Assembly: GCA_033977485.1 (NCBI GenBank) | Contig: CM066982.1 | Location: 36,186,218-36,250,217, forward strand | Source: Hydrangea macrophylla | Lineage: Eukaryota; Streptophyta; Magnoliopsida; Cornales; Hydrangeaceae | Length of the DNA stretch: 64,000 bases | Reading direction: 5' to 3' | Part shown: one piece after another, positions 1 to 10,945 of the stretch | Layout of the letters: each line of letters starts with the position of its first letter | Position numbering within the stretch: the stretch's first letter is position 1 | Made by a program: the position numbers and the translations under genes | Notes under the pieces: model-generated | Databases searched by the model: none | Told to the model about the DNA's origin: nothing | What the model saw: only the letters and a program-made list of their open reading frames with translations

Positions 1-590
1 CCTCGGCAAGAAACCCGGGCTCCTAAGCAACCACGACCCCTCGGTCAAATCAATATAATCTCCGGAGACATTTTGAGCGGAGGGGATTCACAGTCGGCCA
101 GGAAGAGGCATGCTCGGGTATCCCGATTGGATGTCTAGCATGTCCAATCCGCCCGTTCTCTCCCAACTGACGTGTTTACGTTCTCATCTGAGGACATGCA
201 AGACTTGCACTACCCTCATGATGATCTGCTGGTGGTGATGCTCTCCATAGCAAACTACGTGATTAAAAGGGTGTTGGTAGACACAGGCAGCTCCTCCGAC
301 ATCATGTTTGTCTCAGCATTTGATCAGCTCGGGTTATCCAGGGATCGGCTCTGACCAGTGGCCACTCCCCTAGTAGGGTTCAACGGGTCCTGTACCCAAC
401 CGCTCGGTACCATCGAGCTCCCGGTCCTCATGGGAGCCTAACCTCAGCAGCCATTTGTACTAGCAAGCTTTGTGGTCGTGGAAGCTCCATTTGCATACAA
501 TGTCATCCTTGGGAGGCTCGCGTCCTGGTGGTTAAATTCCCAAACCCCAAGGGCCGGGAGCCTCGCGGAGACCAAGCCGTCGCCCGGAGT
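1..590 (+). pseudogene. Element A gag end and aspartic protease (degenerate)
   Basis: The readable frame carries the short conserved stretch that precedes the protease in Tat elements (INIISGD near 48-70; SARKRHARV near 97-120). The protease follows, with active-site motif VDTGSSSDIMF near 274-310 and the flap/C-terminal motif NVILGR near 499-516. An in-frame TGA stops the longest frame at 352-354, and an earlier TAG lies near 135, so no intact protein is made. The enzyme would cut the Gag-Pol polyprotein inside the virus-like particle. The first bases of the window are already coding, so gag continues leftward. The catalytic Asp-Thr/Ser-Gly triad is preserved despite the stops. Confidence 0.85.
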
Positions 591-829
591 TGCTATGTCA
601 GTTCCTTGCGCCAGGAAGCCATTACGGAAACACTAAACATTCAGGAGATGGACCTAGAGGCAAGAGTGACAGAGTGGGTCCAATGGAAGAGCTAGAACAA
701 GTGGTTTTGGATCCTCAGTTTCCTGACAGGACCATCAGCATTGGTACTCTCTTAAGCCAGTCCTCAACCAGGAACTGGTTCAATTTCTACGACGAGCCAG
801 GATGTTTTAGCTTGGTGTCATGAAGATAT

Positions 830-1580
830 GCCTGGGATTGACCCCTGGGCAATGTCTCACCGACTCAATGTCAGTCCAGAATCCTGGCTGGTGAAGCAGA
901 AAAGATGGGGAATGGCTCCCGAAAGGCAAACGGCGGTGTCTGAAGAAGTAAAGAAGCTCCTGAAAGCAAAATCTATCTGAGAGGTCTACTATCCCGATGG
1001 TTAAAAAATGTAGTACTGGTCAAGAAAAGCAACAGGAAGTGAAGGATGTGCGTGGACTTTACCGATCTGAACAAAGCCTGTCCCAAGGAGTACTATCCAC
1101 TGCCCAAGATAGATCTCCTTGTGGACTCCACAATCGGTCACGCGCTCCTCTCGTTCATGGACGCATACTCGAGGTACAACCATATCAACATGTACCCCGG
1201 GGATGAAGAGAAGAACTCCTTCATCATGGACTAAGGAATGTACTGCTACAAGGTAATGCCCTTCGGCCTCAAGAATGCTGGGGCAACCTATCAATGCCTA
1301 GTCAATCACATGTTCAAGGACCTGATCGGGAAATCCATGGAAGTCTATGTTGATGATCTTCTAGTCAAAAGCCAAGATGAGTCATACATCTTGAACATCT
1401 GGCCGGAGCATTTAGCATTTTGAGAAAGTTCGGGATGAGGTTAAACCCGGCTAAGTGCAAGTTTGGCGTCTCGACCGGAAAGTTTTTGGGGCACCTAGTA
1501 AGCAAACGGGGTATTGAAGCAAACCCTGACTAAATCCAGGCTATTATAAACATACGGTCACCCAGGTCAACCAAGGAAGT
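830..1580 (+). pseudogene. Element A reverse transcriptase (degenerate)
   Basis: Successive frames give the gypsy RT motifs in order: CVDFTDLNKACPKEYYPLP (1048-1104), LLSFMDAYSRYNHI (about 1147-1188), YKVMPFGLKNAGATYQ (1247-1294) and the catalytic YVDDLLVKS (1346-1372). The thumb-region motifs CKFGV and FLGHLVS follow (1457-1503). The sequence LNKACPK is typical of Tat-lineage RT. In-frame stops at 978-980, 1232-1234 and 1531-1533, and a frame change near 1000, make it non-functional. The two catalytic aspartates of YVDD are present. It would copy element RNA into cDNA in cytoplasmic particles. Confidence 0.9.
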
Positions 1581-2564
1581 TCAGAGCTTGGCCGGGCTGG
1601 TCGCTGCATTGAACAGGTTCGTCTCCCGAGCTACCGACCAGTGCCTGCCATTCTTCAGAATCCTATACAAAGCCTTTCAGTGGTTAGAAGTGCGAGGAGG
1701 CATTCCAGGAGCTCAAGAAGTACATGGCATCGCCCCCCTTTACTCTCAACACCCGTGCCAAACGAGTAGCTATTCTTATATTTGGCAGTGTCACCATCAG
1801 CGGTTAGCTCGGCCCTTATCCGAGAAGAACACGGGATACAAATCCCAGTCTACTATACTAGCCGGGCGCTTCAAGGAGTAGAAAGCAGATATTCCCGGAT
1901 CGAGAAGCTCACATTCGCCCTCATCACCTCTACTCGGAGACTCCGTCCGTACTTTCAAGCCCACGTCATCGTGGTCCTCACAGACCAATCTCTCCGTAGG
2001 ATCTTGAGCAGGCCCGAGACGTCTGGGAGGATCATTAAATGGGCCTTGGAGTTAGAAGAGTTCAAAGTGGTCTACCAACCCTGGACGACGATCAAAGGAC
2101 AAGCCGTAGCAGATTTTCTCGTTGAATTCACATACCTGGAGGATCCGGTAGAAGAGCTCGACCCGCCAGACCTACCGCCCGAGATACAGTCAAACATCCT
2201 AACTTGGACACTATACGTGGACAGGTCTTCCAACAAGCAAGGCAGCGGGGCAGGAATCATCCTGACCACACCGGATGGGATCCAGCTCGAGTATGCGCTT
2301 AGGTTCGGATTCAAGGCCTCCAATAACGAGGCCGAGTACCAAGCCCTACTGGTTGGACTACAAATGGTGACCTTAATGGGTGCACTACAGATTCAAGGGT
2401 ACAACGACTCTCAGCTCGTGGTAAATCAAGTCAATCAAGAGTATGAAGCTCGAGAGAATAACATGATAGCTAATCTAGCCCTTGTCCGAGCAGTTTCAAA
2501 CAAACTTCAAGGGTTCTCTGTCACACAATACCTAGGGAGAAAAACACTAGGGCCGATTGGTTAG
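1560..2564 (+). pseudogene. Element A RNase H plus second (archaeal-type) RNase H
   Basis: The connection region (KEVQSLAGLVAALNRFVSRA, from about 1573) leads to the first RNase H, whose end is seen in YYTSRALQGVESRYSRIEKL and RRILSRPETSGR. A 260-residue open stretch (1782-2564) then holds a second RNase H. It begins WTLYVDRSSN (near 2203-2232), with NNEAEYQALL (near 2321-2350) and GYNDSQLVVNQV (near 2398-2433), so the acidic residues D, E and D are all visible. A dual RNase H is a diagnostic of Tat-lineage elements. The start of the first domain is scrambled by a frameshift near 1700-1780. Confidence 0.88.
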
Positions 2565-3917
2565 CCCGCCTTGCTTCATCTTCTGAGTCAGACTTGCCTG
2601 GGATAAGGATAAAGTACCTGCCCGAACCAAGTGTGTTCAACTCGGAATGCATGGAAGTCGAACCGGTCACCCTAGAACCTAGCTGGATGGACCCAATCAT
2701 GGCATTTATGGAAACAGGCGCATTACCAGACGGAAAGGAAGAAGCCCGCCGGGTTAAATACCGAGCGACAAGGTACCACATTATTGACGGCATCCTCTAT
2801 AAAAGGGGATTTTCTATACCGTACCTCCGCTATGTCCACCCTGAATAGGTCCAAGCAATACTATACAAAATCCATAAAGGGGTGTGCGGGAACTACATCG
2901 GAGGCCAGGCACTCTCACGCAAAGCCCTGCTGCAAGGTTACTACTAGCCGATCATGACCAAAGACTCTCAAGAATACATCAAGAGGTGTGATACGCGCCA
3001 AAGATTTTTTCCCATGATCAACCATCCGTGAGAAAATCAGACGCCAATCCTCAACCCCTGGCCATTTGCTTAGTGGGGTATTAACATTGTCGGTCCTCTC
3101 CCGAAGGGAAAAGGACAAGTCAAGTTCGCCGTCACAGCAGTGGACTACTTCACCAAGTGGGCGGAGGCCGAACCCTTGGCAACAATCACCGAGAAGAAAG
3201 TGGAAAGCTTCATGGAGAGGAACATCCTCAGCAGGTCCGGCATCCCCCGGGTTCTAGTTAGTGACTACGGTAGACAATTTGACACCCTGGTATTCAGGCA
3301 GTTTTGTTCGGGCTACGGGATATCCAATCACTACTCATCTCCCGAGCACCCCTAGGCCAATGGCTAAGCCGAAGTGACCAACATGACTATTCTTTAGTCA
3401 ATCAAAATGAGGCTTGAAAGTGCCAAAGGACTGTGGGCAGAGGAACTACCGACCCTTCTATGGGCCTACTGCACTACTCCCCGAGTGGCAACAGGCGAAA
3501 CGTCGTTCTCCCTAACCTATGGTTTTGTGGCGGTGGTCCCCACGAAGCTTGGGTTACCTACTTACCGGGTGGCAAATTTCAGCGAGCTAGACAATGAATA
3601 TGCCCTAAGGGCGGAACTGGACTTGGTAGAAGAGAAAAGAGATCGGGCGTATCTTAAAGTGGCAGCCTACAAGCAGAGAGTCTCCCGATACTAGAACAGT
3701 AAGGTAAAGCATCGCAGTTTCCAGATAGGAGATCTAGTCTCGAAGGTAGTCAACCAGTCCACGAAAGTCCCGAGCCATGGGAAGTTGGGGACAAACTGGG
3801 AAGGTCTATACCTAGTTACCCGAGTCAACCTCCCAGGCACCTATTGGTTACCAACTCTAGACGGGCACGACCTCTCTCATCCTTGGAATGTGCAGCACCT
3901 CCGTAAGTACTTCCAGT
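2565..3917 (+). pseudogene. Element A integrase (degenerate; first catalytic Asp reads as Asn)
   Basis: The N-terminal zinc-binding region runs from about 2760 to 3030 (YHIIDGILYKRG, then EYIKRCDTRQ). The core begins near 3073 as WGINIVGPLPKG, where the family has WGID; the first acid of the DDE triad is therefore Asn in this copy. VDYFTKWAEAEPLA (3140-3181) and VSDYGRQFD (3258-3284, second Asp present) follow. The third motif region (3340-3375) is broken by two stops. The C-terminal domain reads QIGDLVSKVV and HPWNVQHLRKYFQ, ending in TAA at 3918-3920. Integrase would insert the cDNA into the genome. Stops near 2846, 2946, 3072, 3354, 3365, 3396 and 3692 abolish function. Confidence 0.9.
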
Positions 3918-4591
3918 AAACCATGACAATAATGTTGTCTAGGAACTATGTAGCTCGACCAGAGCATATCTATTCATATAGTAACAAAAGTTTCTTTTAC
4001 CAAACAACTCTTCTCCAAAAGGTCAGTTTTTTACAGTCACCCCCTCTATACGCCTGCCCTAGCAAAAGCTTGTGGGTAGGGTAGACTAAACAGGAAATCA
4101 TACCGAATACTAACAGGACTTGGAATCCTAGAACACTTCTAACATTCCTAAAGTACCTACAGTACCCAGAGAAACTGCCTGGGTAGTAAACAGTCACAAA
4201 CCTGTACTATACCAGAGCGGGACCCCATATCAAGTCCCTGAAAGACCAAGTGTTCTCTACCGGTTATGGTCCTAACTTTTGCTAAGGTAAGGTTCCTACG
4301 GGATTTACTACCGGTTGGTCATAGGCAATCACAAACAGGCATTCACGTGCAAAAACAATTGATGGAAAGATTGATCTCAAGGACCTTTTCATTAATTAAG
4401 AAAAAAAACACTTTGTACAGCTTGGGGGGCAGTTATAGTAGCCTCCCAAAAAAAAAAGAAGAAAGCAGTCTGGGGACCCTAATCGTCCATCTCGACCACG
4501 TCTTCAGTCTCTCCGGTCTCTCCCAACGGGTTAGCTTCTCCGCCTAGAACCGAGCTTCTGCCCAGGGCGGCCAAATCGTCAACAACTCTGG
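3918..4591. other. Spacer after element A pol, with a polypurine-like tract
   Basis: No coding motif is seen. CTTGGGGGGCAG at 4421-4432 resembles the tract directly upstream of the 3' LTR at 7451-7465 (AAAATGGGGGGCAGC). This may be a second polypurine-like site separating pol from the antisense ORF. A_T runs at 4400-4410 and 4447-4460 flank it. The segment also holds the 3' side of the antisense ORF, which ends at 4592. Confidence 0.5.
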
Positions 4592-6596
4592 CTAAGGCGG
4601 TGGAGTTGTCAGCTTCTTCGGTGGGGCGGCAGCATTGGCAGCAGTAGGACCGAGGTCCCAGTATTCCGAATCAATCCCCTCATAGGATGAGATGTCCCAT
4701 TCGAGGCGATCCCGCGCTAGCCTTTGCTTGAGGTTCTCGTAGTCTTGGAAGAAGCCATCATCAAAATCCTCCTCCGTGGCTCCCGTCGCCGTTGCCTCAG
4801 TCGCAGCCTTCGTCTTAGCCTCTGCAGCAGCCGCAATGGCCCGAGAAGCCTCCAAATCCGCCAGGGCAGTCACCAACTCTGCATGGGCTGTACTAAGGCT
4901 CAGGGCCAAGCCCTTCACCTTATCCTTCTCTAAAGCCAGGGCATTTTGCCTGGCCTCCGAGGTCGCTTGGTCCTCAAACAGAGCGGCTTCAGCAGCAGCG
5001 GCCCTCCCGGCCAAAGAGGGCAGGAAGGACTCAGCCCCTGCGGCCATGCAGTCGACCTGTGAGGAATTCAAGATGGTTAGTTAACAAGTTAAACACAGGA
5101 GAAGTTGTGGTGAAGAGGAGCAGAAGCGCCAAGTGCTTACCATATGGGAAAGACTGTATAACCATCCCTGAAACACCTTGGAAGACATATTCGCACACGC
5201 CTCCACCTGGCTAGGGAGAAGGGCGGACTTGACCCTCTCCCTGATCACTATCGATTCTTCAACCGGTGCCTCGGACGGTATTCCCGCTCAGGGGAAAGTG
5301 TCAGCCACCACCACACGGGGAGATGAAGTCCCAATGGGTTCCGGACGGTTCATAGTCTCGTGCCGGATTTGCCTCAGCGGGCGTTCGCTGCCCAAGGCTT
5401 CCGCGGCAAGCCTTTTTCCTTGTGCCACTGCCAACCGGGCAGCAGTAACAGTAGTAGCAGTGGCTTGCCTATCCCTTACCTGCTCCAAAATCCTCTTTGG
5501 GGCCATTTCTATAAAAGGAAAGCAGCCACAAAGTCAGTAATCAGAGCAATGAGATAATAAAGGATAACCAAAATTAAGTTGCCAATTAAACTCTTACCCG
5601 GGATGATTGAGGGAAGGACAGGGGCCTCGACGGGGTGTTCTGGTCGGTGATTGCCTCTCTGATCTCCCGAGTGGGTTAGAATGTCCTAAATATTGATAGG
5701 ATAGTCCGCCAAGCTTCTAATTCTCTCTTGGCACTCCCCGGGAATACTAGGTGGGCTAGCTGACCCAGCTGTAATGCAAAATGTAACGCAGTTAGTCTCA
5801 AAGAAAAGTAAAAGAAGTGAGCAGAAAGTTACTGCACTAACTTACCCCTTAGTTCTCCCGCCCAGGAATTCCTCATCTGGATCCCTGGGGCCCGTTCACA
5901 GAGTCCAAGGGTGGATACTTGGAAGAATCTATTCTTCCAACCCTTGTTGTTGCTCGGGCAATTCATTATGATCTTTCTCCTCTGCCAAGCATCAAGAGAA
6001 AAGAACCCGGTCTCCCCATTTACGGGAAACGGTCGGTGCGTCCAGAGAAACTCCTGGACGGTAAGCTCATACCCAAAAACTTGGGGCCAAAGGGAGATGG
6101 ACCCCATGAGGAATCTCCAACCATTCAGGGCCAGCTATCCCGGGACGATTCCTAAGTATATGAGGACGTCCCGAGCGACCGGATGGAGGGGAATACGGAA
6201 CCCAGCCATGAGGATGTCCTCATATAAGGTGGTGAAACCCCGCTAGTAGATTTGGGCTCCGCCGACATTCACGGCCAGGGAGCAATAGTCGGGAAGGCTG
6301 TACCTATCCCTAATGCAGTTGAGATCTTCAGTACGCAGGGTGGACGGGATGAACTCACTGGCAAAGGCTACCTCGGGGTCGGGTTCCCCTAGTGTTTCAT
6401 CACCCGAACCTCAAAAAATGGAAGCAACAGGGGCTCCTTGGTCCGACTCATCGTCAGATAGACGGATTGGGATTCTACCCTCGCTATGGTGATCAGAGGG
6501 GGATGCGGATGGTGAACTCATACTTGTGTCCGGCGTCTCTGATTCGGACCGCTCATCCTCTGACCGAGAAGATGAGTCAAAATTAGAGTGACACAT
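4592..6596 (-). pseudogene. Antisense spliced ORF of element A (gypsy-type transposon domain plus coiled coil)
   Basis: One reading frame can be followed on the minus strand through four exons: 6596-5846, 5768-5598, 5508-5141 and 5056-4592. Three short introns have GT donors and AG acceptors (5845-5769, 5597-5509, 5140-5057; 77, 89 and 84 bp). All junctions preserve frame, giving 585 codons including the stop. The chosen start (MCHSNFDSSSRSEDE) opens an acidic, Ser-rich N terminus. The middle (ALNGWRF, GYELTVQEFLWTHRP, NNKGWKNRFFQV) resembles the plant 'putative gypsy-type transposon' domain found in accessory ORFs of Tat elements. The C terminus is an Ala/Glu/Leu-rich coiled coil (5000-4750). 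I count about five in-frame stops (near 6411, 6244, 6138, 5640, 5288) and no frameshift. Function of this family is unknown. The introns are my inference from splice-site and frame agreement. Confidence 0.75.
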
Positions 6597-7450
6597 CCTT
6601 GGGGTTTCGGTGACTGCGCTAGGAAGTAGAGGACGACCTAGGTATGGGTCAGGAACTCCGAGTCTGAGGTACAAAGGAGGCAGTGTTATTAACCTAAAAG
6701 GTAAAAAGTATACAGTCTTAAAGACAAGGTGACTCTCGGTCAGAACTACCCAAGGACAGCCCGCTCGGTTCAACCTATCTAACGTACCTCCTGACTTGAA
6801 GAAAGAGCAGAACCTGAGAAAGAAAATGTCCCACTCCCGTTCTAACCTAAGAGGGTTCGCCCTCTCTAGCCTCGCTCAAAAAAGAAGAGAAAAAGGAAGA
6901 GGAAGAGGATGATGAACTGAAACTGAAAAGGTAACACTTACAAAGATTATCACAGAAGAAGAGCTCGGGAAGCTTTACCGGACAATTTTTTTGCTCTCAA
7001 ACCACTCGGTATCTCTATCGATTGGCAGCAGGAATCCCAGAAATGAACAAGTGTTCTTTATATCGGGAGCGCAGATGGTCCAGATCAAGTTACATCTAAC
7101 GGCCAGGAAATTTTCCCGCCTAAACCTACCGACAACTGTCTTCTCGGGCATGCGAAACATCACCTCAAAAGACGTGCCTAACTAATGCCATACGTGACGG
7201 TCCGATTACGACGTGACTGTTCGGTTACATTTATACCAGCCTCGTTGGATCCTGACCAGGCCAGTGACAATGTGACATGTGGTAGAAGTTGGTCCCGGGC
7301 CCACATAGCCACCGCTCGGTCCTGACCCTGGAAGACCAGCCCGATCGGTCAAAACCCGGGTAGTAACCCGAGGCCATTTCCCGAACGGTTTTTTGTTAAA
7401 AGCAGTCTTAATTTTCAAACCTCATTCGATAAAGCATCCCATTAGTTTTG
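6597..7450. other. Non-coding region of element A upstream of the antisense ORF
   Basis: This lies between the antisense ORF start and the polypurine tract. The minus-strand frame stays open to 6773 without recognisable domain sequence, so a start at 6773 is possible but less likely than 6596. Purine-rich runs occur at 6880-6915. If the antisense ORF has its own promoter, it should lie here or in the adjacent LTR read backwards. I see no convincing TATA box on the minus strand. Confidence 0.4.
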
Positions 7451-7465
7451 AAAATGGGGGGCAGC
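7447..7465 (+). other. Polypurine tract of element A
   Basis: TTTGAAAATGGGGGGCAGC directly precedes the 3' LTR, the expected position of the plus-strand priming site. Confidence 0.75.
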
Positions 7466-8103
7466 AGATATGCACAAAAATATCAGGTCAAAGTTAGGTC
7501 TCGCCACCTCAGCAAAGAGAATCCAAGTCATCTTGAATTTAGACTGACAACACAGCTATCCCAGGCTGTTATACAAAATCGCCCGGTTTGGTCGTAAGTC
7601 TGGTCATTCTTTCCAGATGGACCCCACATGGGTGCGTCCCCAGTAGGCGTGATTGCTTGGTCAGCAAGCCTTTAGGCAGTTTCCTATCCCAGTTAGAAGA
7701 CTAAATGGAAGGAGCAGGCAGTTTCCTAAACCACTTAGGAAACATCCCTAAATTCATGTAAATTAAGCTGTAAATAGATTAGGCTTCCTAATCTATAAAC
7801 TTACCTTGTACGGGCGGTCTCTTTCAACTATAAAAGAGGCCACCCACCCCCATTGAAAGGGGTTGCATTCTAAAAAAAGAATAGCATATTGTTCTTACTC
7901 ATACGCATACACCCGGTCGGTTTTACTGGGAGTGCTGCCCAATTATTGGCTCACCAGGCCTGTCGGTGATCTGCTAGTGAAGCGCTCTGGCGCACCCATG
8001 GACGTAGGTCACCTCGTTAACAGGGGCCGAACCACATACAAATCTCATTGTGTCCAGCTATCTCTTTTGTATATTTCTTCTTATCCAAATTTCGGCATCA
8101 TCA
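7466..8103 (+). repeat. 3' LTR of element A
   Basis: It is about 640 bp, bounded on the left by the polypurine tract and on the right by ...GGCATCATCA at 8103. It carries a TATA box (TATAAAAG, 7829-7836) with a purine/pyrimidine-rich leader after it, as expected for U3-R. The first bases read AGATATGC, so the usual TG appears mutated and the left boundary is uncertain by about 5 bp. The 5' LTR is outside the window. Confidence 0.7.
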
Positions 8104-8440
8104 ACTGGTATAAGTTTTTTTCAAATAAATTTGACTCTATTTAAAAATGCCAAACCCTTTCAAAAGCACAAAAGTTGTGTGATCTAGTGTTGAGTTGCAT
8201 ATTCCCAATCCCTTTAAATCGTTTATTCCAAGTTGATTTATATTTCTTGGTTTTAAATAACTTAGCTTAAATATTTGGATTATTTCCATTTTTCGCTATA
8301 ATAAAATCTAAAACTTCATTTCATGTGAATCTACCTTTTATTTCTTTTTCTTCCTTTTCTTACTAGTATCTTAGTTAGTTTATTTTGTACTGTTTAAATC
8401 TTTACTGTAAACTAATAAAAAATAGCTTTTAATTAAGTTT
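8104..8440. repeat. Dispersed repeat R1, left copy
   Basis: Collinear with 31455-31790. Shared blocks include AAAAATGCCAAACCCTTTC, ACAAAAGTTGTG and TTTCATTTCATGTGAATCTA, followed by the same TTTCTTTTTCTTCC tract. The right copy lies within the 3' part of the Athila-type 5' LTR of element E, so this copy is probably a fragment of a related LTR into which element A inserted. From 8441 to 8713 I see only AT-rich sequence with no feature. Confidence 0.65.
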
Positions 8441-9977
8441 TAATTAAGTGTTATTAATGTTTTTAGTATAGTTGGTAGTTGTAGATGTTCCCTAAAACAG
8501 TTTGAAACCCCAAATTTTCAATTTTTGTAACAAAATTCAATTCACTGTATGACATAATTTCCAATTAAATTCTGGATTTCTTTGCTACATAGTTGTTATA
8601 ATCACCTATAAGAGCCCCAAGCTTACCCTACCCATATTCCATTCTCAAATTAGATTAGGATTTGGTTTGGCCTTGCTTGAGTTGTTAGAGTTCATCCACT
8701 ATGACCCCACAAGAATTCTGTAATAACCTGCATTTTTTATTTAATTTAATTGTATTTGCATTGGCATAATTAAATTCAATTAGCATTGTCTGCTTTTATT
8801 TTATTTTCAGTCACATGTTTGGAATAATAATTTTATTGGGGGTCAAACTGCAATTTTTACAAAATTAGTAATACCTGTGTGGATTTCAAAATCTGTATTT
8901 CAAAACGGTGGAAGTATTTCCATTTGATTCAAACAGTATTTTTATAAAACCAGAAAACCATCTCTTACAATAAAATGAATTTCCTGTATTTTTGTGGTGA
9001 CCACCGCACCCCGAAAATACCAGTTTAATTTCAAAACTGTCCGCGCTGTGCTAAACTTCCACAGATTTTTGGAAGTGATGTAAAGTTGGACATGACACTT
9101 GCTTTACTTTCCATTTATGGCAAGCAATGATTGGCTTAGGCCTTGTTTGGCAATGCTTGGTGTGTGTGTGTATTGATGTGACCAAAAGCTAAATTCCCAA
9201 ACACTTCTAGCTTGCCCCCTACACACCTACACTTGCCCCTTCAGCACATGAGAATGTATATATACGTATGTATCATCTGTGTATAAAATCATTTTGTTTA
9301 GTGAATGACAATGAACTTGGTGGCCAAGTTTGGTTCTCTATACATACACTACACTCACACACACAATTGCAGCAGAATGAAACATTGAGAGAGTTTAGAG
9401 GGTTGCACAGAGAGTTCTACAGATTTTATTTTAGAGAGAGAAGAGCTCTTAATCCCCATAGCCAAAGCTTGGGTTTGAATTTCTTCATTTGGTTTCCTTT
9501 CTCAACAATCTCTTCTATCTATATCTCAGTGAGTATTCTAAACTCACTCTAGAATGTAAATTCATACTAAATTACTGAATTTGTGTATGTATTAATGATC
9601 CTCCATTGCTAAATTCGTTCATGGAAGCTTGAGCTTCAAAATCACAATTTTCCAAACTTAACCAAAACTTGTTTTTAGAGTTGATTATGAAAGATTATAC
9701 CTCATTGATGATATGTCTAAAGTTTTAGAACCCAATTCGTTCATATAAGAAAGTATATTAGAAAATAAGTTTTGACATGTTTTAGTTTTTCATAAAATTG
9801 GAGAGTTATAGATTGATTCATGTTAAATTGATAATAGATTCTTAATCCTTGTTTAAAAACCAAGAGATCCATGTATAACATGATAAACATACTTACAGAA
9901 TTGAAATGGGTCAAAAAGACCCCTGTTTCACTGAACCAGAGCAGTTTCTGCGGAGAAGATGAAGCCTCAGCTTCATC

Positions 9978-10269
9978 TCGCGCCACGATCGCGCGCGCGA
10001 GAATCGCGCGAGCGGCCCGCGCGAGCGACCCCTCGCGCGCGCGAGGTATGCTTCCCCAGGCAGAAAAGAAAGTTTATATATATAAATGAAATTTTAGGCA
10101 GATCGCGCGAGCGAGGGTCGCGCGAGGACCCCTTCGCGCGAGCGATCCGCGCGCGCGACCTATGCTTCCTCAGGCAGACAGAAAAGTTATATTATAAAAA
10201 GGAAGATGGGCATATCGCGCGAGCGGCCCGCGTGAGCGATCTTTCGCGCGAGCGGCCCGCGCGCGCGAG
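9978..10269. repeat. TCGCGCGAGCG palindrome cassettes in LTR B (three units)
   Basis: Three cassettes (9989-10045, 10102-10158, 10215-10269) each hold four CG-rich blocks of 11-14 bp, such as TCGCGCGAGCGG and CCGCGCGCGCGAG, split by 1-4 bp. The first two are followed by the same flank, TATGCTTCC then CAGGCAGA. TCGCGCGA is a perfect palindrome. The surrounding sequence is AT-rich. Confidence 0.85.
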
Positions 10270-10562
10270 TTTTGACAGTTTCTATTTTTGTCTGTTTTGT
10301 GTTTAAGGTCTGTTTGGTTCAACTTTTCGTACTGATAAGGTTCTGTTTTGGATATTTAGTTAATCAGAATTATATTTGGTTATGTTTTGAATGATTGAAA
10401 CATTATATTGCAAGTTATCAATCCCCGTACGCGTGCTGTTCCTTTAAATCAGTGTTTTGCTTAGGTTCATGTGCATGTCATTCATATGGGGTCAGTGGTA
10501 CATGCATATGGGTGTCAGTCTGTGTGGAAAAAGAGTAATGGTAGTGTGGAAAGAGTATGAGT

Positions 10563-10645
10563 CTGAGTTTGTGGTTGTAGTTTGTGGTTGTGGTTGTGGT
10601 TTGTGGTTGTGGTTGTAGTTGTGGTTGTGGTTGAGGTTGAGTTTG
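10563..10645. repeat. GTGGTT-type minisatellite in LTR B
   Basis: Irregular runs of GTGGTTGTGGTTTGTGG and related hexamer units. It produces long minus-strand open frames of Pro/Gln/Thr repeats that are not genes. Confidence 0.8.
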
Positions 10646-10683
10646 TGGAGAGGGTATCTTTGAAATGCGACGGTGGCAAATAT

Positions 10684-10945
10684 GGACACTCCCTGACGCC
10701 CATGGAAGCGTTAAAGTGTGTGACGCCGAACTTGGACATTCCCTGGCACCCATGGTAGTGCTAAAGTGTGGCCTACGGACACTCCCTGATAACTCAAGTC
10801 TGGATACTGTGTGAGGGGTTGCCCCGGTATTTGCATGGCGGTTAGGGTATTCAAAGTGTGAGGCATTGGACACTCCCTGGTACCCCGGACCAAAGTGTGA
10901 GGCAAACTGGACACTCCCTGGCGCCCTGTTGCTAAAGTGTGGCTA
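10684..10945. repeat. Diverged tandem repeat GGACACTCCCTG in LTR B
   Basis: GGACACTCCCTG or a one-base variant occurs at about 10684, 10734, 10778, 10868 and 10909, each followed some 20 bp later by AAAGTGTG. The unit is 40-50 bp with one longer interval. LTRs H and I have unrelated tandem blocks at the same relative position, shortly before the conserved ACTCAC/AGCTGACG segment. Confidence 0.7.

Larger units (their letters stand above)
1..8103 (+). mobile_element. Element A: Ty3/gypsy Tat/Retand-type retrotransposon, 5' end outside the window
   Basis: Reading + strand, the order is protease, RT, RNase H, a second RNase H, integrase, an antisense ORF region, a polypurine tract and a 3' LTR. 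Ty3/gypsy order is RT-RH-IN. The second RNase H (YVDRSSN, NNEAEYQAL, NDSQLV) and an antisense ORF between pol and the 3' LTR are hallmarks of the plant Tat/Retand lineage. The 5' LTR, primer-binding site and most of gag lie left of the window. Coding frames are interrupted by many stops, several in CAG- or TGG-type contexts (for example 3354 and 3365), as expected from deamination of methylated cytosine. The flank after the LTR is ACTGG; its partner is outside the window, so the duplication cannot be checked. Confidence 0.9.

Noticed and set aside
9978..10269. CpG island promoter of a host gene
   Set aside because: The cluster sits inside an LTR with perfect target duplications and no host exon follows. 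The CpGs are confined to short palindromic blocks.
10478..10914. Overlapping minus-strand open frames of 65-131 codons
   Set aside because: They are low-complexity Pro/Gln/Thr readings of the GTGGTT minisatellite and the GGACACTCCCTG repeat within solo LTR B.
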